Shown: positions 25,790 through 34,576 of the stretch, piece by piece
Layout: every line of letters begins with the position of its first letter
How positions within the stretch are numbered: position 1 is the stretch's first letter
DNA from: VRUE01 sp035605695
Lineage (GTDB): Bacteria; Actinomycetota; Thermoleophilia; Solirubrobacterales; 70-9
Direction: 5' to 3'
NCBI GenBank assembly: GCA_035605695.1
Contig: DATNGZ010000052.1
Coordinates: 62,001 to 126,000, forward strand
Length of the DNA stretch: 64,000 bases
The notes under the pieces: model-generated
Told to the model about the DNA's origin: nothing
The model's input: only the letters and a program-made list of their open reading frames with translations
Database searches by the model: none
Made by a program: the position numbers and the translations under genes

Positions 25790-25870
25790 ATGGATCTCGT
25801 CTCCCTCGTCCTCGCACTGGCCGCCTTCGGCGCGATCTACGCGCTGATCGAGGCGATCGACCGCGTATGA
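25790..25870 (+). CDS. Tiny membrane peptide upstream of KdpF
   Basis: A 26-aa ORF, MDLVSLVLALAAFGAIYALI followed by EAIDRV: a single membrane helix and a short charged end. Its stop overlaps the next ATG (ATGA), and it begins the structural kdp operon. I recall similar peptides in the same position before kdpF in other phyla, which suggests a conserved accessory subunit. The function is unknown. Confidence 0.6.
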   Translation: MDLVSLVLALAAFGAIYALIEAIDRV

Positions 25871-25956
25871 GCGTCGCTGAGCTATTCGGTCTGATCGTCG
25901 CGGCCGCCGTCTTTGGCTATCTCGGCTACGCCCTGTTTCGCGGGGAGCGGTTGTAG
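25867..25956 (+). CDS. kdpF: KdpF, small subunit of potassium-transporting ATPase
   Basis: A 29-aa single-helix peptide starting MSVAELFGLIVAAAVFGYLG and ending with the typical ALFRGERL. KdpF stabilises the KdpABC complex in the membrane. The ATG overlaps the previous stop, and its TAG shares one base with the GTG start of kdpA. Confidence 0.82.
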   Translation: MSVAELFGLIVAAAVFGYLGYALFRGERL

Positions 25957-27710
25957 TGGCTCAGGGCTGGGTTCAGATCATCGTCTTCCTGGTGGTGCTG
26001 ACGGCGCTGGTGCCGGTGGTCGGCGGCTACATCGCCCGCGTCTTCCGCGGTGAACGGGTCCCTCTCTCTCCGGTGCTCGGCCCGGTCGAGCGCTTCGCCT
26101 ATCGCGTCCTGCGGGTGCGGCCCGAGGAGGGTCAGGACTGGAAGGCATACGCGCGCTCGATCGTCGTCTTCAGCCTGCTCTCCTGGCTCGCCCTCTACCT
26201 GATCCTCCGCACTCAGAGCATTCAGCCGCTCAACCCCGAGGGCTTCGGCTCCGGCCCCTGGAACCTCAGCTTCAACACCGCCTCCTCCTTCGTCACCAAC
26301 ACCAACTGGCAGTACTACGGCGGCGAGACGACCCTCTCCTACTTCGTCCAGATGGTCGGGCTGACGGTGCAGAACTTCGTCTCGGCCGCCGTCGGGATCG
26401 CTGTGCTGGCCGCCGTGATCCGCGGCTTCGCCGCCCGCTCAGGGGCGGCGCTCGGCAACTTCTGGAGTGACCTCGTTCGGATCAACCTCTACGTCCTGCT
26501 GCCGATCTCCTTCGCGGCGGCGCTCGTCCTCGTCTCCCAGGGCGTGATCCAGACCCTCGACGGCTCGCAGACCTTCCACACGATCGCCGGCGGAACTCAG
26601 ACGCTGGCGCTCGGCCCGGTCGCCTCGCAGGAGGCGATCAAGGAGCTCGGAACCAACGGCGGCGGCTTCTTCAACGTCAACAGCGCGATGCCGTTCGAGA
26701 ATCCGGGCGGCCTCACCAACATGGTCGAGCTGCTGCTGATCCTGATCGTCCCGGCCAGCCTCACTTACACCTTCGGCCGCATGGTCGGCAACCGCCGCCA
26801 GGGCTGGGCGCTCTACGCGGCGATGATGGCGATGTTCCTCGTCGCGGTCGCCGTCGTCTACACCGCCGAGCAGCACGGCAGCCCGGCCCAGCACCACGCG
26901 GGCGTCCTCACCTCCGCCTTCGACGGCTCGACCGGCGGCAACATGGAGGGCAAGGAGCAGCGCTTCGGCATCGCCGAGTCCTCGCTGTGGACGGCGGTGA
27001 CGACCGTGACCTCCTGCGGTGCGGTCAACGCCTCGCTCGACTCGCTGACCGGGATCGGTGGCCTGGTGCCGCTGGCGAACATGGGGACCGGCGAGGTGGT
27101 CTTCGGCGGGGTCGGCTCGGGCCTCTATTACATGCTGCTGTTCGTCCTGCTGACCGTATTCATCGCCGGCCTGATGGTCGGCCGCACGCCGGAGTTCCTC
27201 GGCAAGAAGATCGAGTCGCGGGAGGTGAAGCTGGTCCTGGTCGGCGTCTTGGTCACGCCCCTGCTGGTGCTGTTCGCGACCGCCTGGGCGGTCGCGTCTC
27301 CCGATGGCACGCAGTCGATCTACAACCACGGCCCGCAAGGCTTCTCCGAATCCCTCTACGCCTACATGTCGCAGGCGAACAACAACGGCTCCGCCTTCGC
27401 CGGCTACACCGGCTTCGTCCAGCCGAACGCACCGGGCAACAGCGGTTCGGAAGCGTTCAGCTTCGCCACCCTGCTCGGCGGCGTGGTGATGCTGCTCGCC
27501 CGCTTCCTGCCGATGATCGCGGCGCTCGCGGTGGCGGGATCGCTCGCCGGCAAGCGGGTCGCGCCGGCAGGCGCCGGCACCTTCCGCGCCGACTCGCCCA
27601 CCTTCGTCGTCCTGCTGATCGGCGTCGTCGTGATCGTCGCCGCGCTGACCTTCTTTCCCGCCCTCCTGCTCGGCCCGGTCGTGCAGGGACTGACCGACCA
27701 GCTCTTCTGA
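25956..27710 (+). CDS. kdpA: KdpA, potassium-binding and translocating subunit
   Basis: A 584-aa membrane protein of the SKT superfamily with about ten transmembrane helices. Selectivity-filter regions are visible as SFVTNTNWQYYGGE, ELGTNGGGFFNVNSA, TTVTSCGAVNASLD and QANNNGSAFAGYT. The length is normal (E. coli KdpA is 557 aa). It starts at GTG, overlapping the kdpF stop by one base. KdpA takes K+ from the outside and passes it to KdpB. Confidence 0.97.
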   Translation: MAQGWVQIIVFLVVLTALVPVVGGYIARVFRGERVPLSPVLGPVERFAYRVLRVRPEEGQDWKAYARSIVVFSLLSWLALYLILRTQSIQPLNPEGFGSGPWNLSFNTASSFVTNTNWQYYGGETTLSYFVQMVGLTVQNFVSAAVGIAVLAAVIRGFAARSGAALGNFWSDLVRINLYVLLPISFAAALVLVSQGVIQTLDGSQTFHTIAGGTQTLALGPVASQEAIKELGTNGGGFFNVNSAMPFENPGGLTNMVELLLILIVPASLTYTFGRMVGNRRQGWALYAAMMAMFLVAVAVVYTAEQHGSPAQHHAGVLTSAFDGSTGGNMEGKEQRFGIAESSLWTAVTTVTSCGAVNASLDSLTGIGGLVPLANMGTGEVVFGGVGSGLYYMLLFVLLTVFIAGLMVGRTPEFLGKKIESREVKLVLVGVLVTPLLVLFATAWAVASPDGTQSIYNHGPQGFSESLYAYMSQANNNGSAFAGYTGFVQPNAPGNSGSEAFSFATLLGGVVMLLARFLPMIAALAVAGSLAGKRVAPAGAGTFRADSPTFVVLLIGVVVIVAALTFFPALLLGPVVQGLTDQLF

Positions 27711-27711
27711 G

Positions 27712-28308
27712 ATGAACGGACTGCGAAAAGACCTGGCCACCGCGACGATCGCGATCGTCTTCCTGACGCTGCTGCTCGGGATCGCCTATCCGCTGGTGAC
27801 GACCGGGGTGGCGCAGCTGGTCTTTCCCGGCGCCTCAAATGGCAGCAAGATCGAGGTCGACGGCAAGGTCGTGGGCTCGAAGCTGATCGGCCAGGACTTC
27901 AAGGGCCTGCCACGTTACTTCCAGAGTCGCCCCTCGACCACCGAGTACAGCGGCGACGTCACCTACTTCAACAACCTCGGGCCGAACAGCCGCGAACTCT
28001 CGGACTTCTTCGACGAACAGCTCGCCGCCTACCTGAAGCGCGAGCGGCCCTATGACCCCGGCCTCGCCGCCGCCGAGGTGCCGGTCGACGCGGTGACGAC
28101 CTCGGCCTCGGGCGTGGACCCGCATATCTCCGAGGCCAACGCCCGCATCCAGGGGCGCCGCGTCGCCGAGGTCCGCGGCCTTCCCCTGGATCGGGTCCTC
28201 GACCTCGTGGACGAGCACACCGATGGCCGCTTCCTCGCCCTCTTCGGCGAGCCTGGAGTGAACGTGCTGCAGCTCAACCTCGCCCTCGACCGGGAGGACG
28301 CCCGATGA
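27712..28308 (+). CDS. kdpC: KdpC, accessory subunit of potassium-transporting ATPase
   Basis: A 198-aa protein with one N-terminal membrane helix (residues 8-32), then a periplasmic-type domain with the family features GSKLIGQDF, YFQSRPS, ASGVDPHISEANARIQGRRV and HTDGRFLALFGEPGVNVLQL. KdpC raises the K+ affinity of the complex. It lies between kdpA and kdpB rather than after kdpB. It overlaps the kdpB start by 4 bases. Confidence 0.96.
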   Translation: MNGLRKDLATATIAIVFLTLLLGIAYPLVTTGVAQLVFPGASNGSKIEVDGKVVGSKLIGQDFKGLPRYFQSRPSTTEYSGDVTYFNNLGPNSRELSDFFDEQLAAYLKRERPYDPGLAAAEVPVDAVTTSASGVDPHISEANARIQGRRVAEVRGLPLDRVLDLVDEHTDGRFLALFGEPGVNVLQLNLALDREDAR

Positions 28309-30377
28309 CCGACGAGACGCTTCGCAACGAGCCGCGCTCCCTGGTCGACCGGGCGATCATCGCGCGCGCCCTGCTCGATTCGCTGCGCAAGCTCGACCCT
28401 CGCCATCAGGTCCGTAACCCGGTGATGTTCGTGGTCGAGCTCGGCGCGGTGATCGTCACCGCCGGCTGGCTGATCCAGGTCTTCGGCGGACCGCCGCTCG
28501 GCGGCGGCGATGAGCCGGCCTGGTTCGCCTTCTCGATCGGTGTGTGGCTCTGGCTCACCGTCGTCTTCGCCAACCTCGCCGAGGCGATCGCGGAGGGGCG
28601 GGGCAAGGCGCAGGCGGACGCTTTGCGCTCGATGCGCAGCGAAACCGTGGCACGGCTGCGCGACGGAGGCGAGACGCCGGCATCGGAGCTTCACCGGGGC
28701 GACGTGGTTGTGGTCGAGGCGGGGGAGACGATTCCCGGCGACGGCACCGTGATCGAGGGCATCGCCTCGGTCGACGAGTCAGCGATCACCGGCGAGTCGG
28801 CGCCGGTGGTGCGCGAGTCCGGCGGCGACCGCAGCGCCGTCACCGGCGGAACGCGGGTCCTCTCCGATCGGATCGTCGTCGAGATCACCCAGGAGCCGGG
28901 ACAGAGCTTCCTCGACCGGATGATCGCCCTGGTCGAGGGGGCGGAGCGGCGCAAGACTCCGAACGAGATCGCCCTCAACATCCTGCTCGCCGGGCTCACG
29001 CTGGTCTTCCTCGCCGTCGTCGTCGCGCTGCGGCCCTTCGCCGAGTTCTCGGGCACCGACGCATCCGTCGTTACCCTGATTGCGCTGCTGGTCGCGCTGA
29101 TCCCGACCACGATCGGCGCCCTGCTCTCGGCGATCGGCATCGCCGGCATGGATCGCCTCGTCCGCCACAACGTGCTCGCCCTCTCGGGGCGCGCGGTCGA
29201 GGCGAGCGGCGACGTCGACGTGCTGCTACTCGACAAGACCGGGACGATCACGCTCGGCAACCGGGAGGCGACGCAGTTCATCCCGATGCCGGGGATCGAG
29301 GAGTCCGAGCTGGCCGAGGCCGCGCAGCTCTCCTCGCTGGCCGACGAGACGCCGGAGGGGCGCTCGATCGTCGTGCTCGCCAAGGAGTACGGGATTCGCG
29401 AGCGCCAGCTCGAAGCCCACGCCCACTTCGTTCCCTTCTCGGCCGAAACGCGGATGAGCGGGGTGGACGTGAATGGCAACCAGTACCGCAAGGGAGCGGG
29501 CGATGCGATCGTCCGCTACGTCGAAGAGCAGGGTGGACGGCCGCCCTCGGATCTGCAAGAGCAGCTCGACCTGATCGGCCGGGAGGGGGGCACGCCGCTG
29601 GCGGTCTGCCGCGACAACCACGTCCTCGGCGTCGTCTACCTAAAGGACATCGTCAAGGAGGGGATGCGCGCCCGCTTCGATGAGCTACGCCAGATGGGGA
29701 TCTCGACGGTGATGGTGACCGGCGACAACCGGCTGACCGCAGCGAAGATCGCCGAGGAGGCGGGTGTGGACGACTTCCTCCCCGAAGCGACGCCCGAGCA
29801 GAAGCTGGAGCTGATTCGCGGCCACCAGGAGGAAGGCCGGATGGTCGCGATGGCGGGTGACGGGACCAACGATGCCCCGGCGCTGGCGCAGTCAGACGTG
29901 GGCGTAGCGATGAACACCGGCACCCAGGCCGCGCGAGAGGCGGGGAACATGGTCGACCTCGACTCCAACCCGACGAAGCTGATTGAGGTCGTGGAGATCG
30001 GCAAGCAGCTCCTCATCACCCGCGGTGCCCTGACCACCTTCTCGATCGCCAACGACGTCGCCAAGTACTTCGCGATCCTGCCCGCGATCTTCGCCTTCAC
30101 CTATGCGGCCAACCCCGGCGAGCGCGGTCCGCTCGACGCGCTCAACATCATGGAGCTGGGGACGCCGACCTCGGCGATCCTTGCGGCGATCGTCTTCAAC
30201 GCCCTGGTGATCCCGCTGCTCGTGCCGCTGGCCCTGCGCGGGGTTCGCTACCGGCCGATCGGCGCCACGGCGCTGCTGCGCCGCAACATGCTGATCTTCG
30301 GCCTCGGCGGCTTGATCGTCCCCTTCGTCGGGATCAAGCTCCTCGACCTCCTGATCCACAACGTGCTCGGAGCTTGA
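28305..30377 (+). CDS. kdpB: KdpB, P-type ATPase catalytic subunit
   Basis: A 690-aa P-type ATPase. The actuator motif appears as AITGESAPV (TGES), the phosphorylation motif as LLLDKTGTITLGN with the Asp near residue 310, the nucleotide site as KGAGDAIV, and the hinge as MVTGDNRLTAAKIAEE and AMAGDGTNDAPALAQSDVGV. There are seven membrane helices as expected. It hydrolyses ATP to drive K+ through KdpA. All catalytic motifs are intact. Confidence 0.97.
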   Translation: MTDETLRNEPRSLVDRAIIARALLDSLRKLDPRHQVRNPVMFVVELGAVIVTAGWLIQVFGGPPLGGGDEPAWFAFSIGVWLWLTVVFANLAEAIAEGRGKAQADALRSMRSETVARLRDGGETPASELHRGDVVVVEAGETIPGDGTVIEGIASVDESAITGESAPVVRESGGDRSAVTGGTRVLSDRIVVEITQEPGQSFLDRMIALVEGAERRKTPNEIALNILLAGLTLVFLAVVVALRPFAEFSGTDASVVTLIALLVALIPTTIGALLSAIGIAGMDRLVRHNVLALSGRAVEASGDVDVLLLDKTGTITLGNREATQFIPMPGIEESELAEAAQLSSLADETPEGRSIVVLAKEYGIRERQLEAHAHFVPFSAETRMSGVDVNGNQYRKGAGDAIVRYVEEQGGRPPSDLQEQLDLIGREGGTPLAVCRDNHVLGVVYLKDIVKEGMRARFDELRQMGISTVMVTGDNRLTAAKIAEEAGVDDFLPEATPEQKLELIRGHQEEGRMVAMAGDGTNDAPALAQSDVGVAMNTGTQAAREAGNMVDLDSNPTKLIEVVEIGKQLLITRGALTTFSIANDVAKYFAILPAIFAFTYAANPGERGPLDALNIMELGTPTSAILAAIVFNALVIPLLVPLALRGVRYRPIGATALLRRNMLIFGLGGLIVPFVGIKLLDLLIHNVLGA

Positions 30378-30378
30378 G

Positions 30379-31545
30379 GTGTCGGCCGCGCAACCGGCGG
30401 CGGACAATCAAGGCGTGCGATCCGCTCGCCGAGGACAGCTCAAGGTCTTCATCGGGATGGCGGCCGGGGTCGGCAAGACCTACCGGATGCTGCAGGAAGG
30501 CCACAGCGCCAAAGAGGCGGGCCGCGACGTGGCGATCGGCTACATGGAGCCCCACAAGCGTCCGGAGACCTCGGCGCTGGCCGAAGGGCTGGAGGCGATT
30601 CCGCGGCGCCGCCTCACCTACCGCGGCACCGATCTCGAGGAGATGGACCTGCCGGCGCTCCTGGCACGCGCGCCAGAGCTGGCGCTGATCGACGAGCTCG
30701 CCCACACCAACGCTCCCGGCGCCGAGTACTCCAAGCGCTACGAAGACGTGCGCGACGTGCTCGCCGCCGGGATTGACGTCTTCTCGACGGTCAACGTCCA
30801 GCACCTGGAGTCGCTGAACGACCAGGTGACCGAGCTGACCGGGACGCGGGTGCGGGAGACGATCCCCGACGCGGTGCTCGCAGAGGCCGACGAAGTAGTG
30901 CTGATCGACCTTACGCCCGAGGCGCTGATCGAGCGCCTGCGGGCGGGCAAGGTCTACCCCGGCGAGAACATCGAGGCGGCGCTTCGCAACTTCTTCACGG
31001 TCGAGAATCTGCTGGCGCTGCGCGAGGTCGCACTGCGCCAGGTCGCCCAGGAGGTCGAGGCGAAGCGCCTGGTGATCGAGGAGCCGCTCGGCACCCGCTC
31101 CGAGCGGGTCGCCGCCGAGGTGCCGAAGGCGGTGGGGGAGCGCCTCTTGGCGCTGGTCCGCCCCCAGCCCTCCTCGCAGCGGCTGGTGCGCCGGGCCTGG
31201 CGCTCGGCGCAGCGGCTCGGCACCGACCTCGACCTGCTCTGGGTGAAGCCGCCGAACCAGGCGATCGAGGGAGAGGTCGAGCGCCAAGTGACCGCGCTCC
31301 GCCACCTTGCATCCGTCCTCGGCGCCACCTTCCTGATCGAGGAGAGCGACAGCCTGGTCGACGGCGCCGTCCAGGTCGTCCGCGAGCGCGGCACCACCTA
31401 CATCATGGTCGGCGAGTCACAGCCGCCGCGCGGCCTTGCCCGGCTGCGCGAGCCGCTGCCGCAGCGGCTGATGCGGGCAACGCCGCCCGGGGTTGACGTG
31501 CGGATCGTCGCCCACCGGGGCGGCAATGAGAAGGACCCATCGTGA
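30379..31545 (+). CDS. kdpD: KdpD N-terminal half (KdpD ATPase-like and Usp domains), stand-alone
   Basis: A 388-aa soluble protein equal to the cytoplasmic N-terminal half of KdpD. Walker A is GMAAGVGKT at residues 26-34, Walker B is LALIDELAHTN, followed by the family motifs YEDVRDVLAAGIDVFSTVNV and LIDLTPEALIERLRAGKVY. The Usp-like domain covers about residues 245-375 and contains TYIMVGESQPPRGL. There are no membrane helices or kinase domain; those are in the separate gene at 23885. This half binds c-di-AMP or nucleotides in other species. It starts at GTG one base after kdpB. Confidence 0.92.
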   Translation: MSAAQPAADNQGVRSARRGQLKVFIGMAAGVGKTYRMLQEGHSAKEAGRDVAIGYMEPHKRPETSALAEGLEAIPRRRLTYRGTDLEEMDLPALLARAPELALIDELAHTNAPGAEYSKRYEDVRDVLAAGIDVFSTVNVQHLESLNDQVTELTGTRVRETIPDAVLAEADEVVLIDLTPEALIERLRAGKVYPGENIEAALRNFFTVENLLALREVALRQVAQEVEAKRLVIEEPLGTRSERVAAEVPKAVGERLLALVRPQPSSQRLVRRAWRSAQRLGTDLDLLWVKPPNQAIEGEVERQVTALRHLASVLGATFLIEESDSLVDGAVQVVRERGTTYIMVGESQPPRGLARLREPLPQRLMRATPPGVDVRIVAHRGGNEKDPS

Positions 31546-32114
31546 GCGTCGAGCACGTTCTGATCGGCGTTGCGCTCCTCGCCGGGCTGGCCGGCGGCTA
31601 CCTGATCGCCCGCTCGCGCTGGCGCGGCCGACGCTCCGAGCGACCGCAGACCATCCACCAGATTCTCTTGCCCTTCACCGGTATGGCGATCTCGCGCCGG
31701 GCGGTGGACGCCGCGCTGCGGCTCGCCCGAGCCGAGGACGCGACCCTGATGCCCGCCTACCTGGCGGCCGTGCCGAAGCGCTTGCCGCTGGACTGCGCGA
31801 TTCCGGCCGAGGCGGCAAAGGCGATGCCTATGCTGGAGGCGATCGAGCAGCGGGCCACCGCGCAGGGCGTCAGCATCGACTCGCGCATCGAGCGTGGGCG
31901 CTCCTACCGGCACGCCCTCGCCCGTCTGCTCGACCGCGAGCGCTTCGATCGTGTGATCGTTCCGGCGACCGCCGAGGCAGGCGCCGAGCTCTCCGGTGAT
32001 GATCTCGTTTGGCTACTGGAGAAGGCTCCTGCCGAGGTCGTGATCCTGCGACCCGGCTTTGAGGACAAGGCTTTGCTTCGGGCGAACGGCTCGGCGCCAC
32101 CCCGACCGCCTTGA
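31542..32114 (+). CDS. Membrane-anchored universal stress protein-like domain
   Basis: A 190-aa protein with an N-terminal membrane helix (residues 5-24, VLIGVALLAGLAGGYLIA), a basic stop-transfer (RSRWRGRRSER) and a Usp-fold domain from residue 38 (QILLPFTGMAISRRAVDAAL, then RFDRVIVPATAEAG and APAEVVILRPG). The ATP-binding GxxGxxxxG(S/T) loop is not clear. It overlaps the KdpD-N stop by 4 bases, so it is the last gene of the kdp operon and may help the split KdpD reach the membrane. Confidence 0.72.
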   Translation: MSVEHVLIGVALLAGLAGGYLIARSRWRGRRSERPQTIHQILLPFTGMAISRRAVDAALRLARAEDATLMPAYLAAVPKRLPLDCAIPAEAAKAMPMLEAIEQRATAQGVSIDSRIERGRSYRHALARLLDRERFDRVIVPATAEAGAELSGDDLVWLLEKAPAEVVILRPGFEDKALLRANGSAPPRPP

Positions 32115-32280
32115 CGCTCGGTCCAGTCCGCCCGCCCCGGTCGCTAACTTCGATGGATGGCGATCAATTCGGGCATCGGCCAGCCGCATCCTGACGGCTA
32201 GCTTTGGGTCACGGACCGCTGGGGGGAGGGTCACGTCGACATCTATGAAATGACCCTTGAGGAGTACACGCCAACGTTCT

Positions 32281-32614
32281 ATGGGGGAGCTAGGAAGGCG
32301 ACGCTATGCCGAGGCATTTCCGGAGGCGGGATGCTTCATCTGCGGCAGGCGTGACTACCAGCTTCACCATCTGCGCTATGACAATCTCGGCCAAGAGAAG
32401 TGGGACGAAAATGGTCCCGCTTCGCCCAGACCACCACTACGAGATTGAGAAGCACATCGGCAAGGGCTACCCCGGCGTCACGCGCGAGAACGCCCACCTA
32501 GATTTCGTTCGCCAGAAGGCCCGAAGCGCCAATCTCACGCTCCAACGGATCGATCGCAGACGCCCAGGAGTAGGTCTGGGACAATCTCGGCTCTATCGAG
32601 TTCCGCTGCGGTAG
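32281..32614 (+). pseudogene. HNH-type nuclease gene with a frameshift
   Basis: The first frame encodes MGELGRRRYAEAFPEAGCFI then CGRRDYQLHHLRYDNLG: a zinc-knuckle cysteine pair and an HH motif typical of HNH proteins. It stops at 32448. From about 32405 the +1 frame continues the fold with MVPLRPDHHYEIEKHIGKGY, PGVTRENAHLDFV and a basic end at 32614. The two parts together make a coherent protein of about 110 aa, so a one-base insertion near the AAAA run at 32408 (or a sequencing error) has split it. It lies just left of dispersed repeat copy 3. Confidence 0.6.
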
Positions 32615-32627
32615 ATCCTGATCCGTA

Positions 32628-32666
32628 AAAGCGAGGCGGAATCGGCGGCAATCGCCGGTAATCCCT
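32628..32666 (-). repeat. Dispersed repeat, copy 3 (inverted)
   Basis: The reverse complement of this 39-bp stretch matches 1389-1427 at 35 of 39 positions, including an unbroken 18-base run through CCGATTCCGCCTCGCTTT. It lies in the gap between the HNH remnant and the HEPN-like gene, at the left edge of the nuclease-rich block. The inverted copy beside an accessory block supports the idea that this repeat marks element ends. Confidence 0.7.
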
Positions 32667-32731
32667 TCGCCTCGGAGCGCATTTTGAGGGCCGGTTGGAG
32701 ATGGCTCCAGAAAGCGAAGATGCCGCCACGC

Positions 32732-33646
32732 CTAGCATTTCTCGGGCTCGGGCCGTGCCGGCAAGAGCGCCAGCTCGGGGTCGACGTCGATCAGCGCCAT
32801 CTCGTCGGGGAACAGCCGGGCGTAGCGGAACGGAATTCCTCCGGCGGCGCGCTCGGCCGAGGTGAAGGCATCCTTGAGCCCGACGGCGCCGTGGCCCTCG
32901 CGGACGATGATGGTCAGGTTCTCGCCTGGCGCGATCGGGCCGGCGGGCACGATCTTGGGCTCGGTGTAGAGGCCGCGGTAGAAGCGCCGCAGGCCGATCA
33001 TCGCGTCGTGGAAGCCATGAGCGCGGCCGCTGAGCGCCTCGAACTGCTCCAGGGTGACTACCTCGCCGTCGCCGACCAGGCGGATTTCGGAGCCGTGGAT
33101 GGTGTAGTCGGCGTGAAAGACGCCGTTGCGAAGTGCGCGATGCCAGATGGCGACGAGGAGAGGACGAGCCGCCTGGTTGCCGATCTCCTCGGCCCCGCGG
33201 CCGATCAACTCGAGCTTGCGCCCCGGAGAGGGGAGCCGGCCGTCTGACGGAAACGGAAACATGCGGGCCTGCCCGCCCTGAGCGACGTTGATGAGGTTGG
33301 CGAGCAGGTCGTAGGGTGCCGCCGCCTCCACGATATGGCCGTAGACCCAGAGCGAGAGGTGCCGGGCTGCAAGTCTGTCCTCCGTTTTGTTGTGCAGGCT
33401 GGTTGCGGCCCGGATCGCGTCGATCGTCGTGTCGTAGGGGTCCCAGCCCTCAGCCTGCATCCCCTTGATCCCGAGTAGCGAGAGGACCAACTGAGCCTCG
33501 TCTTGCTCCCGCGCCCTCGCGAAGATCGAATCGAGACCGTTCAGGTAGAGCGGCAGCGCGCTTAGGTAGTCGGGCTTCAGCTCCCACTCCTCGTCGGTGG
33601 CCTCCAGCTTCCAGAAGTTGACGTCGTCGTCTCGGTAAAGCTCCAT
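32732..33646 (-). CDS. Hypothetical protein with HEPN-like Rx4H motif
   Basis: A 304-aa soluble, mostly helical protein that I cannot assign to a named family. Residues 165-185 (VAIWHRALRNGVFHADYTIH) carry R173 and H178 in the Rx4H spacing used by HEPN RNases, where Asn following the Arg is the typical polar residue. The C-terminal 90 residues are beta-rich. HEPN proteins often cleave RNA in anti-phage and toxin-antitoxin systems; this role is inferred from the motif and from the neighbours. It is transcribed away from the DUF2971 gene. Confidence 0.55.
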   Translation of the reverse strand: MELYRDDDVNFWKLEATDEEWELKPDYLSALPLYLNGLDSIFARAREQDEAQLVLSLLGIKGMQAEGWDPYDTTIDAIRAATSLHNKTEDRLAARHLSLWVYGHIVEAAAPYDLLANLINVAQGGQARMFPFPSDGRLPSPGRKLELIGRGAEEIGNQAARPLLVAIWHRALRNGVFHADYTIHGSEIRLVGDGEVVTLEQFEALSGRAHGFHDAMIGLRRFYRGLYTEPKIVPAGPIAPGENLTIIVREGHGAVGLKDAFTSAERAAGGIPFRYARLFPDEMALIDVDPELALLPARPEPEKC

Positions 33647-33730
33647 CAGGTCAGCAAGTTTGGCGCTGCCTCCGGCGCTGGTGGTGAGCTGCGAGCGCGG
33701 GCATGAGCGTTAGGACTTAGGGTGGGATTC

Positions 33731-34576
33731 ATGCCCACTGTCCGCCTCGACCCTGGCCGTTACTTCTTCCACTACACGACTTGCGAGGCAGCCTTCGGCG
33801 GCATCCTCCCGAGCCGAAACCTTCGCCTCTCGCCATATGGCGCCATGCGCGACCCACTCGAGAACCAGCAGTGGCACTTCACCTTCACTGGTCGCGGAGC
33901 CCGAGACGATGCGATGGTGCTCGCGGACAATGCCGAGCAGACCGAGTTCGAACGACGGGCGAATCGGGAGACGCGAGCGCGCTCCCACCTGCTTTCGCTG
34001 GCGATCGATGCGGAACCGCAGCCCGATGGGGAGCGGCCGCCTTTTTGCTTTGGATGGGCGCGGGCACGGATGTGGGAGCAATACGCCGAGCGCTACCGCG
34101 GCGTCTGCCTCGTCTTTGACAAGGAAGGGCTCACTCAGCGCTTCGCCGAGGCTCTGGAGGGGGGCGCGGTCACCAGGACCTATGACCGTCCGGTCATTTA
34201 CGAGGGTGGTGGCATGCTCAAGCCGATCATTGAGGCCGAGGCTGCGCGCAACGATCCCGCCTTCTTCGACAGCTATGTCGAGGCCAACCACGGTGCCCTG
34301 TTCTTCACCAAGATTCTCGACTGGCAGACCGAGCACGAGTACCGCTTCGTCGCTATCGCTGCGGATGGCTCATTACTGAGCATCGACTTCGGAGATGCCC
34401 TGAAATGGGTGATCGCCGGTAACCAGCTCGCTGACTGGCAGCGCCCGGCCGTTGTTGTCGCCAGCCATCAGGCAGGTGCGCGACCTCTGCTTTTGCGATG
34501 GGACCACTGGCGACCGGGCTTGGTTGAGTTGGAAGAACGTCAGGAGGCGCCGGCCGGTGGACCCGATGCAGAGTGA
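33731..34576 (+). CDS. DUF2971 family protein
   Basis: A 281-aa protein with the order of motifs seen in DUF2971: an N-terminal YFFHYTTCEAAFGGILPSRN, a middle FCFGWARARMWEQYAERYRG with VCLVFDKEGL, and a C-terminal ALFFTKILDWQTEHEYRFVA. The biochemical function is not established; members frequently occur in defence-like gene neighbourhoods. ATG 33731 is chosen for its GGTGGG spacing; an in-frame GTG at 33722 is possible. The stop overlaps the start of the next gene. Confidence 0.78.
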   Translation: MPTVRLDPGRYFFHYTTCEAAFGGILPSRNLRLSPYGAMRDPLENQQWHFTFTGRGARDDAMVLADNAEQTEFERRANRETRARSHLLSLAIDAEPQPDGERPPFCFGWARARMWEQYAERYRGVCLVFDKEGLTQRFAEALEGGAVTRTYDRPVIYEGGGMLKPIIEAEAARNDPAFFDSYVEANHGALFFTKILDWQTEHEYRFVAIAADGSLLSIDFGDALKWVIAGNQLADWQRPAVVVASHQAGARPLLLRWDHWRPGLVELEERQEAPAGGPDAE

